A DNA stretch of 64,000 bases, taken from NCBI GenBank assembly GCA_946902875.1, contig OX336340.1, forward strand, positions 5,973,739 to 6,037,738. The letters run 5' to 3'. Source of the DNA: Nematopogon swammerdamellus (lineage: Eukaryota; Arthropoda; Insecta; Lepidoptera; Adelidae). Position 1 is the stretch's first letter, and the number at the start of each line of letters is the position of its first letter. Shown piece by piece: positions 53,201-62,569 of the stretch. A model generated the notes under the pieces. It ran no database searches. It saw only the letters and a program-made list of their open reading frames with translations, and was not told the DNA's origin. Position numbers and translations under genes: made by a program.

Positions 53201-53918
53201 TGATGCAAAAGAAATTGTTCTACTTACAGACTCCAGAAGCGCTTTGCAACATTTGGTGGGCTGCACGAGTGGGGCTAAGGGAAGAGCTATAGCTTATGAT
53301 ATAATAAAAGATTTCTGTAATGCAACTGCCGAAAACAGATCGGTTGTATTACAGTGGATCCCCTCTCACATTGGGTTAAGGGGAAACGAAATAGCAGATA
53401 AATTGGCGAAAGAAGCTATTTACAGTGTATGCCCCACTATAATGTGTAAACCATTCTGTATGGATCGATTGTCAGATGTAAAAACATTCTGCCAAAATCT
53501 ATGGAAAGAACATTTTGACAGCCGTTCTTTACAGAGTGGTATATGGTACAAAACCTTGCAATCGGAACCTCCACATGTTCCCTGGTTTCAGACGTGCAAT
53601 TTCCAGAGGCCTAAAATAGTTTTAGCTCTAAGACTTCGTTCTGGCCACATGCCATTAAATAAATTTAAATTTCTGATGAAAAAGAAAGAGTCACCAAATT
53701 GTGATTGGTGCAATAAGGAGGATGATATATACCATGTGTTGATGGAGTGTGGTCAGAATGAAGAATTACGAAGGAAATTGCAGGTTTCACTCAGGGTGGA
53801 CAGACTTAATTTGTTTTTTTGTATTCATAGGCTGTTGGCGTGCCCAAGTGGGAAGGATTTAACATGTGTATTGGAGTTTGTTAAACGTTCTCTATCCCTT
53901 AGGGACTCTGAGCCCTGA
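50193..53918 (+). CDS. LINE ORF2: endonuclease, reverse transcriptase, RNase H
   Basis: 1241 residues. Endonuclease about 9-225 with N18, E43 (VSETWLD), D141/N143 (AGDFNGHH) and D217-H218 (SDH). Reverse transcriptase about 440-720 with motif A D565 (CFIDIDNAYNNV), motif B GLAQGDPLSPLLFN, motif C YADD 651-654 and FLGMWLD. RNase H about 945-1080 with D954 (YTDGS), E989 (AELIA), D1013 (LTDS), H1059 (WIPSH) and D1069. A C-terminal zinc motif C1170-x2-C-x7-H-x4-C1186 (CDWCNKEDDIYHVLMEC) follows. The protein nicks target DNA, primes cDNA synthesis on it and removes template RNA. No stop or frameshift. A relic of the same family is at 62570-63180. Confidence 0.95.
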   Translation: MARLTIKRQINLVQWNANSLMSKQTELDQFLNQEKIHIALVSETWLDEKKTVKINGYNISRKDRPDSYGGVCIITHKSVKSRSILIHNRNPGIEILGLELYNCYPIKNIVVVYCPPSVQTSEADWDHIFSQWNTGTLIAGDFNGHHTNWSCKTDSRGESILNACLDNRFITLNDGSETRIKMVNNNLQRSSPDITFCTMDLALICNWNTTSETLGSDHIILKTSVGTEPSRTILKKRNIKEADWKKYREILEISLDNLILSEDIHEAYNLLLSKINDAADECIPWIKTNQNPQSRFRPKPWWNSSISKSIAERRLALSQLRRNPIPENYNKYQQAVAKARKEVRAAKTKGWTDFCDSVDSQTSSSEMWRKMKWLKGIRTNNLHIDEEKAEALLCSLAPDTVADRPIRFDSTLGLLDSDFTVAELENVLKSKDTAPGSDNITYSMLKNLPLTGKTILIKMYNRIFQSGEVPMQWRHIRIIAISKPGRDPSLVSSLRPISLISCLCKMFNLIITRRLEWYVERNKYLSDSTVGFRRGQSCLDSVSRLVTSIQIGQSSNEPTLACFIDIDNAYNNVNVPALISYLIKMSVGKYICQYIWNFLRERYLQIMMDDKVISRCCNKGLAQGDPLSPLLFNIITIEICRKVTNVSALQYADDFAFYVTVPKLTIATIYIKQSLLTLVACLLEIGLEISPAKTKVCVFARGHRKSIIDLSVNGIPIEKVSVIKFLGMWLDPAIKWRKHVTETCIKATKYLDVLKVLASSSWGVHQTHMRRLYIALVRSRIDYGSFLYDNCAQSHIQKLNILQNRALRICGGYIKTTPIHVMESELCIPPLSVRRHYLASKHYLRCISRTNNPLVKLLHELVPLIADRYWQNRKCPILVKCHERMKNYNVENSSLLKMYSLDTWVSKIPIRECVKTTVNDVQGPKNKTMVYELLTKTEIMLESMYKNHFKLYTDGSKEVDGIGAAFWDPQNNIGMKFSIKEEVPIMTAELIAISEALSWGLSTDAKEIVLLTDSRSALQHLVGCTSGAKGRAIAYDIIKDFCNATAENRSVVLQWIPSHIGLRGNEIADKLAKEAIYSVCPTIMCKPFCMDRLSDVKTFCQNLWKEHFDSRSLQSGIWYKTLQSEPPHVPWFQTCNFQRPKIVLALRLRSGHMPLNKFKFLMKKKESPNCDWCNKEDDIYHVLMECGQNEELRRKLQVSLRVDRLNLFFCIHRLLACPSGKDLTCVLEFVKRSLSLRDSEP

Positions 53919-54086
53919 GGAATCGAGAGGAAAGGTACCATGGGGCTGATATTGACGAATTGCTTTGTTAAAAGCCCTAAAAATAAATTAAATAAAAAAA
54001 AAAAAAGCCATAATATATTCTAACATCAAACTCACAGTAGTTCACGAGAAACATCATTCGGCAGAAACCGATTTTTGGTACTGCCG

Positions 54087-54286
54087 NNNNNNNNNNNNNN
54101 NNNNNNNNNNNNNNNNNNNNNNNNNNNNNNNNNNNNNNNNNNNNNNNNNNNNNNNNNNNNNNNNNNNNNNNNNNNNNNNNNNNNNNNNNNNNNNNNNNNN
54201 NNNNNNNNNNNNNNNNNNNNNNNNNNNNNNNNNNNNNNNNNNNNNNNNNNNNNNNNNNNNNNNNNNNNNNNNNNNNNNNNNNNNNN
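54087..54286. other. Assembly gap (200 N)
   Basis: Exactly 200 unknown bases, probably a placeholder of arbitrary size. The right flank to 54360 ends in AGCTGCGGGCACAGCTAGTT, a CCGCGGCTTCGC-type repeat head on the minus strand. ORFs through the gap are meaningless. Confidence 0.98.
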
Positions 54287-54583
54287 TTCCCAATTGAAAT
54301 CCGATTTGCTATGAAACCGAGTTTACCGCGAGCGGAGCTGCGGGCACAGCTAGTTTATAGGTATAAAACACTTCAAAATCGCCCTAAGTGAATAATTTAT
54401 TTTGATTAACCTCCAGACTTGTGAACTTCGTTCAGAATATTCTATACCTCTAGCCAAACTCCGTCTAACTATATTAATATTATACTTAAACAATATACAT
54501 AGGTTCCCTTCACATTAGGCGGCTAAGTGGTGCGACGGCAGCCACGCGAGAGCAGCGGGGGTACCGCGCTGTTATCGTTTTTA

Positions 54584-54745
54584 CCCGACTACGCAAAGCA
54601 AAAATAAGGGCTAAAAAATTAATGCTGTAGTAGGTTGTATATTCGAATCCTTACACACGTGTAAGGATTCGAATATACAGATAGCCCGACTACAGCATTA
54701 TCTACTGATGTTTCCTGAATTTTTTTAGCAGCCGGGTTTACATAA
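54584..54745. mobile_element. Short CCCGACTAC-ended foldback element
   Basis: Starts ACCCGACTACGCAAAGCAAA and ends GCAGCCGGGT, with TTTA on both sides. Internal inverted pairs AATGCTGTAGTAGG/CCGACTACAGCATT and GAATCCTTACAC/GTGTAAGGATTC. The end resembles the outer terminus of the big foldback elements (CCCGACTACGGCGAAGC). Confidence 0.6.
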
Positions 54746-54962
54746 TTTTTTTATTTCATTTTTTTAATAGTAATCGTTTATGTACCTACACGATGGCGAT
54801 GGCGTCATAGAAATAATAAAAATAGTAGAAGCAACAGTGTTGCTCCGTTGGAATCGATATTTTAAATAACCTCATCACGCCCTCCATCGTAAACCAAATC
54901 GCGCGTTATAGCGCTGTTTTGCCGCGCAGCTGTAACGACAGGTTCCAACGCAACAGCCGCAG

Positions 54963-55925
54963 TAATGTGAAGGCTGCCTGCCTTTATGGCGAAGGCGACT
55001 GCTGCCTACCTTTACTGCGAAGGTGACTGCTGCCTTCCTTTATGGGGAAGGCGACTGCAGCCAGCCTTTATTGGGAAGGCCGCACTGCTGCCTGCCTTTA
55101 CTGCGAAGGCGACTACTGCCTGCCTTTATGGCGAAGGCGACTGCTGCCTACCTTTACTGCGAAGGTGACTGCTGCCTTCCTTTATGGGGAAGGCGACTGC
55201 AGCCAGCCTTTATTGGGAAGGCCGCACTGCTGCCTGCCTTTATTGCGAAGGCGACTGCTGCCTACCTTTACTGCGAAGGCGACTGCTGCGTGCCTTTATT
55301 GCGAAGGCGACTGCTGCCTGCCTTAATTTTGAAGGCCACTGTTGCCTGCCTTTACTGCGAAGGCGACTACTGCCTGCCTTTATTGCGAAGGTGACTGCTG
55401 CCTACCTTTACTGCGAAGGTGACTGCTGCCTTCCTTTATGGGGAAGGCGACTGCAGCCAGCCTTTATTGGGAAGGCCGCACTGCTGCCTGCCTTTATTGC
55501 GAAGGCGACTGCTGCCTACCTTTACTGCGAAGGCGACTGCTGCGTGCCTTTATTGCGAAGGCGACTGCTGCCTGCCTTAATTTTGAAGGCCACTGTTGCC
55601 TGCCTTTACTGCGAAGGCGACTACTGCCTGCCTTTATTGCGAAGGTGACTGCTGCCTGCCTTTATTGCAAAGGCGACTGCTGCCTGCATTTATGGCGAAG
55701 GCGACTGCTTCCTGCCTTTTTTCGAAGGCGACTGCTGCCTGCCTTTATAGCAAAGGCGACTGCTGCCTGCCTTAATTGCGAAGGCGACTGCTGTTTGCCT
55801 TTATTGAGAAGGCAACTGCTGCCTGTATTTATTGCGGAGGCGTAACTGATGCCTACCTTTATTACGAAGGCGACTGCTGCCGGCCCCTATTGCGAAGGCG
55901 ACTGCTGCCTGCCTTTACTAGCGAT
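54963..55925 (+). repeat. 28-bp minisatellite with 254-bp higher-order repeat
   Basis: About 34 units of AAGGCGACTGCTGCCTGCCT plus TTATTGCG. A block of nine units (254 bp, including two 29-bp variants) is repeated exactly, starting at 55184 and again at 55438. Because 28 is not a multiple of three, long ORFs hop between frames; the Leu/Ala/Cys-rich ORFs at 54986-55985 are repeat translation. Confidence 0.95.
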
Positions 55926-56052
55926 TGCCGCAAAAATTGCGGTAGCCGCAGCTCACTAAAAGCATTTAGAAGCCCGTTGAGATAGTGAGACGGATCATGT
56001 GAAATTGCTATCGCCGCCGTCGCGCAACTTAGCCGCTAATTTGAAAGGGGCC

Positions 56053-56580
56053 TTAGTGTAAAAGCGCCACATCACGAGGCATTGTCATGTTTCTCGTTAG
56101 AAAATTATAAACCGCGAAACATGTCTCGTCATGTCACGTAGGTACCGAATAAATAAACGCACCACCTTCGCTAATTAATGTCCCCCAACCGAACACTCTT
56201 CAGTCGGCCACTGAGGCGAATATTATTATGTTCAACTTCTTCCATAAATCACGCGAACAAACTGATGTCGTTAACGCCTTTCAGGGGCCGCGGCATCATA
56301 ATGATGGCGTGAAACGATCTCATTGGAACAAAATAAATTTGCATTAATTCGGACAGAATCGAGGGCGCGCTGCGTCGATAACATTTTAGTACGGTTCGCA
56401 CAAATCGCTTTGAAAAGAGTAAAAACATTCGTATTGATGTTTTTTGCTGGAGAGCAAACGCAAGAGATGTTTTGAGGGGGTGAATAAAATCAGACTTTTC
56501 GTACAATTTACATAATAAGAGGAGACAGAAGTGTAAAATGTACGTCCACGAATTCTCTACTAAGTAAAGCATTAGCAAGA
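56053..56580. other. No gene recognised
   Basis: Ordinary-composition sequence. The minus-strand ORF 56249-56641 (130 codons) has no domain signature and overlaps a SINE, so I do not accept it as a gene. Confidence 0.4.
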
Positions 56581-56581
56581 T

Positions 56582-56735
56582 CGTGTTTTCCGTCCAGTTC
56601 AGTGTAGCCGGCACGACCGAAGGGAAGCACTGGCATGGCACCTAGTTCACCAAGGTGTCATGGGCTATGACATCACGGAGGTAGTAGGTGATGTAGCCAA
56701 CCGTGTCAGTTTACATAAAACAATAAAAAAATAAA
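56582..56735 (+). repeat. SINE-A tail
   Basis: GTGTTTTCCGTCCAGTTCAG, GTAGCCGGCACGACCGAAGG, GTTCACCAAGGTGTCATGGG, CCGTGTCAGTTTACATAAA and an A-rich end. Confidence 0.85.
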
Positions 56736-56767
56736 AAAATTGTGGCGCTAATTTTATTTTAATGTGT

Positions 56768-56962
56768 AGGTCCGTGTGGAGCCGATACAAAAAGAATAGC
56801 CCGACTGCATCTCTCACCGTGCATGTCGTAAAAGCCAACTAAGGGATAAGGGCAAGATACCGTGCAAAAGGACGACTGGATAGCCGCCACTCACCTTGGC
56901 ACGCTTATTCCACCGAGTCATGCAGCACGTAAGTCTTCGTGCCTTACTTGCTACTTGACGCA
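56768..56962 (+). repeat. SINE-B, 5' two-thirds
   Basis: TCCGTGTGGAGCCGATAC head, ACTGCATCTCTCACCGTGCA, AACTAAGGGATAAGGGC, CACTCACCTTGGCACGC, GTGCCTTACTTGCTACTTGA. 3' end missing. Confidence 0.8.
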
Positions 56963-57082
56963 AAGTGAAGTCGGCTGTGCTTGAATTGCGCATCCCTTTT
57001 ATATGAGCACTAAAGGTCTCCGGGAAAGAAAATGTTGGTACTTTCTCGTGATTTGAAGATGCGTAGGAAGATTGCAGATAGA

Positions 57083-57543
57083 TATACAGGGTGTATCGGG
57101 ATAAGTTTGAGAAACTTCAGGAATAGAAAGTACTCATTTATTAGAAGAAAAAAATCCTTATCACTCAAATCGAAATTCCGTTGGTTTTTTTTGTGATAAA
57201 AAAGTTGGTAATTGTAATAAAAACTCGATGGAAAGTGATACTGGAGAGTGCAGTGAACGTTCAAGAAGAACTTCCAGTGTTTGGAATTTACCTACACGCA
57301 GTTCAATTGTACTAGTTATATATGCAACCTACCCATTTTTATTCATGAGTTAGAATTAATTTTTTATTTTATTTAATAAAGGCGGACGTTAACCATCCAC
57401 CAAATCTTGAAGAATAGATTTTCACCAAAAAGTACTGTAAAATTATCGAATTTAGGAAAAAGTTTCAAAGCTTTTCGTCTTCAAATATGGGCCCCTTTCG
57501 AACCCTGAAGTTTCGAAAACCTATCCTGATACAACCTGTATAT
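57083..57543. mobile_element. TATACAGGGTGTATC-type TIR element
   Basis: Inverted termini TATACAGGGTGTATCGGGAT and the complement of TATACAGGTTGTATCAGGAT. About 460 bp, no transposase; the termini resemble in style those at 17444 and 21780. Confidence 0.65.
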
Positions 57544-57699
57544 AGAAGCCCGGCGTTGGGGACCAGTTACCGCCTTCGCAATGTGTTACAAGAACGATTT
57601 AGATAAACATGCAAGAACTTTTGTGCCGACTACAATAATGTTGAGCGAGTGCGCGGAGGGCTTGGCGCATGCGAACTGATGGCAGTGGGATGAGAGAAG

Positions 57700-58074
57700 T
57701 GAGTTTCCTTATCAGCAGACACATTTATTTGTGTTAAGTTCCAGTGAAGTTTCTTGCCGGCTCTTCATTGTGGGTGTAATGGAACCGGACTGTAAAAAAA
57801 AAACAAAATTGGAAAAATTCAGGCGTAGTGTACTACCTACCATAGGAATGATGAAAAACAGGGCCGTTTTTACTCGCAGGCTACCTAGGCTGGAGCCTAG
57901 GGGCCCGCACAACAAAAAGAAAATTAAATCCTCTAAAGCACAGACGTATCGTTGGGTCATTGAGCCTGTTTTATCGGTACTACCATGGCCGCTGCTCTGG
58001 CGAACTTGCTTCCTAAGGGAAGGAGGAGGAGGGATAAGTCCCTCCTCCTCCTTTTCGCCTTCGCCAAACCCGCA
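57700..58074. other. Unassigned region with overlapping ORFs on both strands
   Basis: ORFs 57731-58138 (+) and 57712-58128 (-) are mirror readings. A purine/pyrimidine palindrome-like AGGAGGAGGGATAAGTCCCT lies at 58022-58041. Neither protein shows a domain. Confidence 0.35.
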
Positions 58075-58094
58075 ATACTCTCGCGGAACACCCA

Positions 58095-58340
58095 TTTGTA
58101 GTCGACAGAAGAGTTCTTCGAATTGCACGATTCTCTAAATCGTTCTTGTGCCGCACTGCAAGGTGTGGAACGGGCTCCCAGGGAATATCTTTCCCCACTC
58201 CTACAATCCACGGATCTTCAAATCGCGGGTTAATAGCCTTTCCCCAGCAACATTAGTCCACCTCCAAGCCGGACTGGCACCTCCTCGGCGGTGAAATTGG
58301 CTGCGCCTGAGGTTGCGACCTCGGGCAGAGCCACCCGGTT
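58095..58340 (+). pseudogene. LINE 3' ORF end, frameshifted
   Basis: VDRRVLRIARFSKSFLCRTA then, after a one-base deletion near 58162, VWNGLPGNIFPHSYNPRIFK and SRVNSLS, ending at a TGA. An RT-distal W-N-x-L-P, F-P, Y-(D/N), F-K-x-R-V-N pattern is typical of the extreme C-terminus of many arthropod LINE ORF2 proteins. It is followed by AATAATAAAAAAAATTC, an A-rich tail. Confidence 0.65.
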
Positions 58341-59405
58341 CGGTAGCAATAATAAAAAAAATTCAAATACTGTGGTGCGGACCCCATATAATCATAAGAC
58401 ACGTCGAAATCGGACATAACTAATTGCTTTGCGTAATAAAGCCTCTATTTTTTTTTCTTACCCACGTTATTATCTAGTTACGTACGGTATTAAAGTAGTA
58501 TTATAAAAACTTTTCAATACAGTATTAGTAAAAAAAGATCTACAATTTCATTAATCGTTTTCTTTTGAAGTTTTCAGTAAAACAAATTTCTTTATAATAC
58601 GATTTTAGGATTCCCCAGAAGGGCCACCACCACACGTTCAGCCTAGGGGTCTACAGATTCTAGATTCGGCCCTGATGAATAAAGAATAATGCTTCTGTGA
58701 CATCCTAATAAATACATCGAAGTTTCTACGGGTATTCCAATACATGAATATCCTTATAACTCGAGAACCACTTTATCGATTTACATGCGGGTTTCACTGT
58801 TACATTCTGTCAAGTTGGTTTTAGGCTATAAATCATAAAGTATTATTTATTGGGACCAATACAAATATCTAAAGAATGAAAACCTACCTAACAAACATTA
58901 AAATAACTATCAAAAGGCGCGTTTTCAAATGTTTCCAGAACACTTGCGGCATAAATAATCCAGTTAAATAATGGCTAACTAATGTTAAAATTTTCAATAT
59001 ACATAAGTTAAATTGACTTCGGAGAAATTCACATCGACGAGTTCAATTCCATATTTCATTTTAATTAAAATTTCAGCAGGTAAGCACCGCGCATAAATTA
59101 CAAATACATATACGGAATTATCTTGCCAAACTAATTTTGATGGAGCTTAACCAGGTTTATGAGAAACTATTGCCTCTCACATTATACGTATTGTATTCCT
59201 GCCGCCAATAGGCCTGAGAGATCTCGACTAAGCTAGGGGAAAGAGAAAGGAATCTCTATAAGCCAGGGGAGAGAAAGAGGTGGTTCAAAGTTTGAAATGG
59301 CTGACTATATTCGGTGCCGACGCAAAGGTAATTTTAAATTAATTCCACTCTACACCGCGGCGCGGCGGTGTAGAGCTGAAAGCGGGTAGGACTGGTAATT
59401 AAAAT
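58341..59405. other. No gene recognised
   Basis: AT-rich. 58690-58830 is a reversed piece of the CCGCGGCTTCGC subtype-3 repeat (CATGAATATCCTTATAACTC, GAGAACCAC). CTCTACACCGCGGCGCGGCG at about 59347 is a short perfect palindrome with its continuation. Confidence 0.5.
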
Positions 59406-59407
59406 TA

Positions 59408-59700
59408 ATAACTCCACTGCATCTCTCCCCGTGCATGTCGTAAAAGGCGACTAAGGGATAAGGACAAGGTGCCGTGCTAAAAGGCGACAGGTTAGCCACC
59501 TCTCACCTTGGCACGGTACTTCCACCGAGTCAGGTGGGGTCTTCGTGCCTCACTTCCTGCTGATAGTTATCTTGTCCTAATACATTGCTGAACGTGGTGG
59601 TCGGTGTTGTGCTGTAATTTACAAGAGTACACTTGCAGCACAAAACCGATTAATCTGCTTATCCCAATTGACGGGATACAGCGTGTGGTGTGTATGTATT
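59408..59700 (+). repeat. SINE-B
   Basis: ACTCCACTGCATCTCTCCCC, GGCGACTAAGGGATAAGG, CTCACCTTGGCACGGTACTT, GGTGGTCGGTGTTGTGCTGT, CGGGATACAGCGTGTGGTGT and a GTAT tail. First about 35 bp missing. Confidence 0.88.
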
Positions 59701-60007
59701 ATGTGGGAATAAATATTCGGTAATATATTATGTCATGTACATTTTTTATGATATTTATTACGCTAAAGATAAGCATATTGTCAAGGGTAGGTTGTTTTTA
59801 AATTGCAACACTGGCCGAACGTAGCAGACGCGATGATATCTGTTTTATTGCGCTAATATTTACGAACAAACTCGCTACATCAGGTTTGTTTATTTTAAAC
59901 AAAATAAACGCCGTTCATCTGTTGGTAAAATAAACGGATGTATAATTTTGTGTACAGAGTTTTCGGCGACGGAGTTCAATTCATCTTTTTTATATTTTAT
60001 TTTTATA

Positions 60008-60250
60008 TAGAAACAAAAAAAACCGCCCAAGTGCGGTCGGACTCGCGCACACAGGTTTCAGCATCACAAAAAGAAAACATTGAAAAGACTTGTTTCTTGT
60101 ATGGTAGCGCCCTTAAATGTTTTATTATTTCTTGTTAGGTCCGCCATAATAACACATATTCAAAGTTAATTGTTAGGGTTCCGTAAGCAGCGATGTTGTT
60201 CCTTATAAAGTCGGTCCGGTGTCTGTCTGTCTGCCCGTCCGTCCGTCCGT
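60008..60250 (+). repeat. GGGTTCCGTA-family pieces
   Basis: AAAAACCGCCCAAGTGCGGT, CGGACTCGCGCACAC, GTCCGCCATAATAACACATA, then TTAGGGTTCCGTAAGCAGC with a GTCT/GTCC microsatellite in inverted orientation, indicating two broken members. Confidence 0.6.
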
Positions 60251-60360
60251 CCGTATGTTTGTCACACGCGATTTGCGAGGTGAGCACTCCAGGACGTGAA
60301 GTTCAATAAATATAAAAAGAATTAATAAATTAATCAATTTAGTCCTTATGGCGCGAAAAC

Positions 60361-60681
60361 TTTTTTTTTTTTTTATGGAAACTGACACGGTTGGCTACAT
60401 CACCTACAACATCCGTGATGTCAGCCCATAACACCGGGTGAACTTGGTGCCACGTCAGCCTTCCCTTCGGTCGTGCCGGCTACACTGAAATGGACGGAAA
60501 ACACATACTATTTACATAGCCGTTTCGACCGACCTTTCATTCAGTGCGGTGGTACCAACCCGGGCGGGTTAAACCCTAGTGTGATATAAGAAGGGAGTCA
60601 TATCCCTTAGTCGCCTTTTACGACATACACGGGGAGAGATGCAGTGGGGCTATTCTTTTAAAGTACCGGCCCCACACGGTA
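60361..60681 (-). repeat. SINE-A full-length
   Basis: T-run, ATGGAAACTGACACGGTTGG, ACATCCGTGATGTCAGCCC, ACCAACCCGGGCGGGTTAAA, AGTCGCCTTTTACGACATAC, ending CCGGCCCCACACGGTA. Confidence 0.92.
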
Positions 60682-60754
60682 CGATTATTAAGTTTTAAAA
60701 CTATTTTGAAGTTTTTAAAATATTATCTTATACGTTTATTAATAAAATATCATT

Positions 60755-60856
60755 CTAACGGACTGAGGTGACGCGAAGCCGCGAGCAAGATACGGTGCAA
60801 GAAGGAAATGGCTACGGAACCCTCTCTGTGTGAATAACGTTCGCACTTACAGAATT
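60755..60856 (+). repeat. AATGGCTACGGA..GTTCGCACTTA repeat end
   Basis: GGTGCAAGAAGGAAATGGCT, ACGGAACCCTCTCTGTGTGA, ATAACGTTCGCACTTA. Third copy of the family at 12905 and 47930. Confidence 0.6.
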
Positions 60857-61122
60857 TTTCTGCTTTTTGAATTATATCTATCTAGCGGTAGCAAAATTAT
60901 GTTGAACAAGTAAAAGCAAACCTATAAAACCTTATAGGTAGGCATGATAAATAAGTTTGCTTTAGAAAATAATGAAATCTAAATTTAAAAAAATATGCCA
61001 CTAAATTTTCAATACAGAACGTCCCTAGAATCTGACATTCGGCATTGGCCACTCACTTTGGCATTTTTTATAAATTTTAGGGTTCCGTACCTCAAAAGAG
61101 GAAAAACGGATACTTTATAGGA

Positions 61123-61723
61123 CAGCCATTCCCAAAGTATGGGTCGCGACCCACTGGTGGGTCGCGAGCAGATATTGGGTGGGCCCTGAAACTGACAGGA
61201 CGACAGTCGCAGTAGCAACGCAGCACGTAGTCGTCGGCCGGGACGTGTCACTCGCCCGGCAATCGAACAATTAGGTGCAGCTAGGGCACATCCTTCCTTA
61301 CCTATAATAAAATCCAACGTCTGCTTTCTGTCTGTCTGAGTGTCTGTCTGTCCGCTTATAACTCGAGAACCACTGAACCGATTTTAATAAAACAAAATTC
61401 TACGGATAGCCTGATTCTTCCCATCAACTATAGGCTACTTACTATCACGCTAAATAGCTTATGAGGTTAGCAGTGAAGTGAAATATGAGAGCGGGCGGAG
61501 CCGCGGGCACAGCTTGTCTTATATAAAGTCAGTATTTAAAAATTTTAAACTAGATTTTTTTTTAATTGAACTGTCCTTCACATATTTACAATAATTATGT
61601 ATTAATGAAAAAATGCTGCAGCAGCCCATATTACGCTGCTTATTTTCAATTTAGGTGAGGGTTGGGTCCCGAGTTTAGATTTTTTTAGATGGGTTGCGAT
61701 CTAGATAACTTTGGGAATCACTG
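61123..61723. mobile_element. hAT MITE with perfect 8-bp TSD
   Basis: Termini CAGCCATTCCCAAAGTATGG and CTTTGGGAATCACTG, subterminal GGGTCGCGACCC and GGTTGCGATC. Perfect TSD TTATAGGA at 61115-61122 and 61724-61731. CA(G)-ends, this TIR style and 8-bp TSD identify a hAT element. The 601 bp include a nested 220-bp repeat at 61297-61517, leaving about 380 bp of non-coding element. It splits another repeat whose ends match 5880-5945. Confidence 0.92.
61297..61517 (-). repeat. CCGCGGCTCCGCC-headed repeat nested in the hAT MITE
   Basis: CTTACCTATAATAAAATCCA, TATAACTCGAGAACCACTGA, ACTTACTATCACGCTAAATA and GAGCCGCGGGCACAGC. Same subtype as 37572-37792 and 37991-38208. Confidence 0.88.
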
Positions 61724-61769
61724 TTATAGGATCACTCTCGCGTCTGTCTGTCCGTCACTCACAGCTTGA

Positions 61770-61812
61770 GTTCCGTATCCGTCGTACGGGACCCTATTAC
61801 TAAGCCTGCGCC

Positions 61813-61851
<39 letters not shown>

Positions 61852-62182
61852 CGTCTGTCCGTCTGTCCGAGGACTGTTTCTCTTGAACCGTAATAGGTAG
61901 CCCGTAGTAGGTTGAAATTTTCACAGAATATGTGTTATTATGGCCGATTTAACAACAAATAATAAAACTATGCCAAAGTAAAAAATTCACGTGGGTCCCC
62001 ATAGAATAAACTAAAAAGTGTATGCGCGCCATCTACCAACAGTATGAATCATTTTTACTAAACATGAATTACTAATATGAAGCATTTCATAATACACGCC
62101 ATAGATGGCGTGAGTGGCGCATGACATGGCGATAGATACGGAACCCTCAGTGCGCGAGTTCGACTCGCACTTGGCCGTTTTT
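61770..62182 (-). repeat. GGGTTCCGTA-family repeat, full-length
   Basis: GTTCCGTATCCGTCGTACGG, GACCCTATTACTAAGCCTGC, a long GTCT tract, TGAACCGTAATAGGTAGCCC, GGGTCCCCATAGAATAAACT, ACGCCATAGATGGCGTGAGT, GAGTTCGACTCGCACTTGGC. Includes a longer internal segment (62010-62130) than the member at 44873. Confidence 0.88.
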
Positions 62183-62569
62183 TAATTTTTCTTAAATTTT
62201 AATTTGGACAAGTGACAACATTTTAATTTTTTCTATTTTGTTTTTACTGCCTTAGCTATTTTCGTTTTTTATTTTTTATTTTCACAACTCATTTAATTTT
62301 GTTTCTTTGGCGCGTCTTTTGTTTACAGCATTTAAACATTTCGAGAGGTATTTATGAAAGGAACACAAATCGACGCGTCTAATTGAAACGTTCACCACAA
62401 AGTCAATACGTCCTAAATTGATTTCCGGTCCAATGCTTCGACCTCAATAGACTGTGAAAGAGAAGTCTCCTGAAACCTTTGGATGTACTCGTACCTACTT
62501 TAGAAAATAAGTTTCCTTCTTGTCCGCTTTTAACTTTGCCGTTGTTGTGTAAAACTCGAACTGTAACCT

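Larger units (their letters stand above)
48616..54004 (+). mobile_element. Intact two-ORF non-LTR retrotransposon (I-like, with RNase H)
   Basis: About 5.39 kb flanked by an 11-bp TSD AAGCCATAATA (48605-48615 and 54005-54015). Short 5' leader (19 nt), ORF1 48635-50200, ORF2 50193-53918 overlapping by ATGGCTAG, an 86-bp 3' region ending AAATAAATTAAATAAAAAAA. Both ORFs are uninterrupted and all catalytic motifs are present, so the copy may be competent. An endonuclease-RT-RNase H order with a three-knuckle Gag-like ORF1 and a TAA-style tail fits the I clade best; Loa- or Ingi-like alternatives are not excluded. The leader is unusually short, so the internal promoter could be partly lost. Confidence 0.92.
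54502..56052. mobile_element. TIR element carrying a 28-bp minisatellite
   Basis: Imperfect inverted ends: GGTTCCCTTCACATTAGGCG then GCTAAGTGGTGCGACGGC, versus (minus strand) GGCCCCTTTCAAATTAGCGG then CTAAGTTGCGCGACGGC. Contents: hairpin element 54584-54745, CG-rich subterminal sequence, minisatellite 54963-55925. No transposase and no clear TSD. Superfamily unknown. Confidence 0.65.

Noticed and set aside
54054..54314. ORFs spanning the N-run
   Set aside because: They consist of unknown residues from the assembly gap.
54986..55985. Leu/Cys/Ala-rich repeat proteins of up to 154 codons
   Set aside because: The 28-bp unit cycles through all frames; ORFs start and stop according to unit variants, not gene structure.
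57712..58138. Two overlapping 135-138-codon ORFs on opposite strands
   Set aside because: Neither shows a domain and they mirror each other; only the LINE-like fragment from 58095 has recognisable residues.
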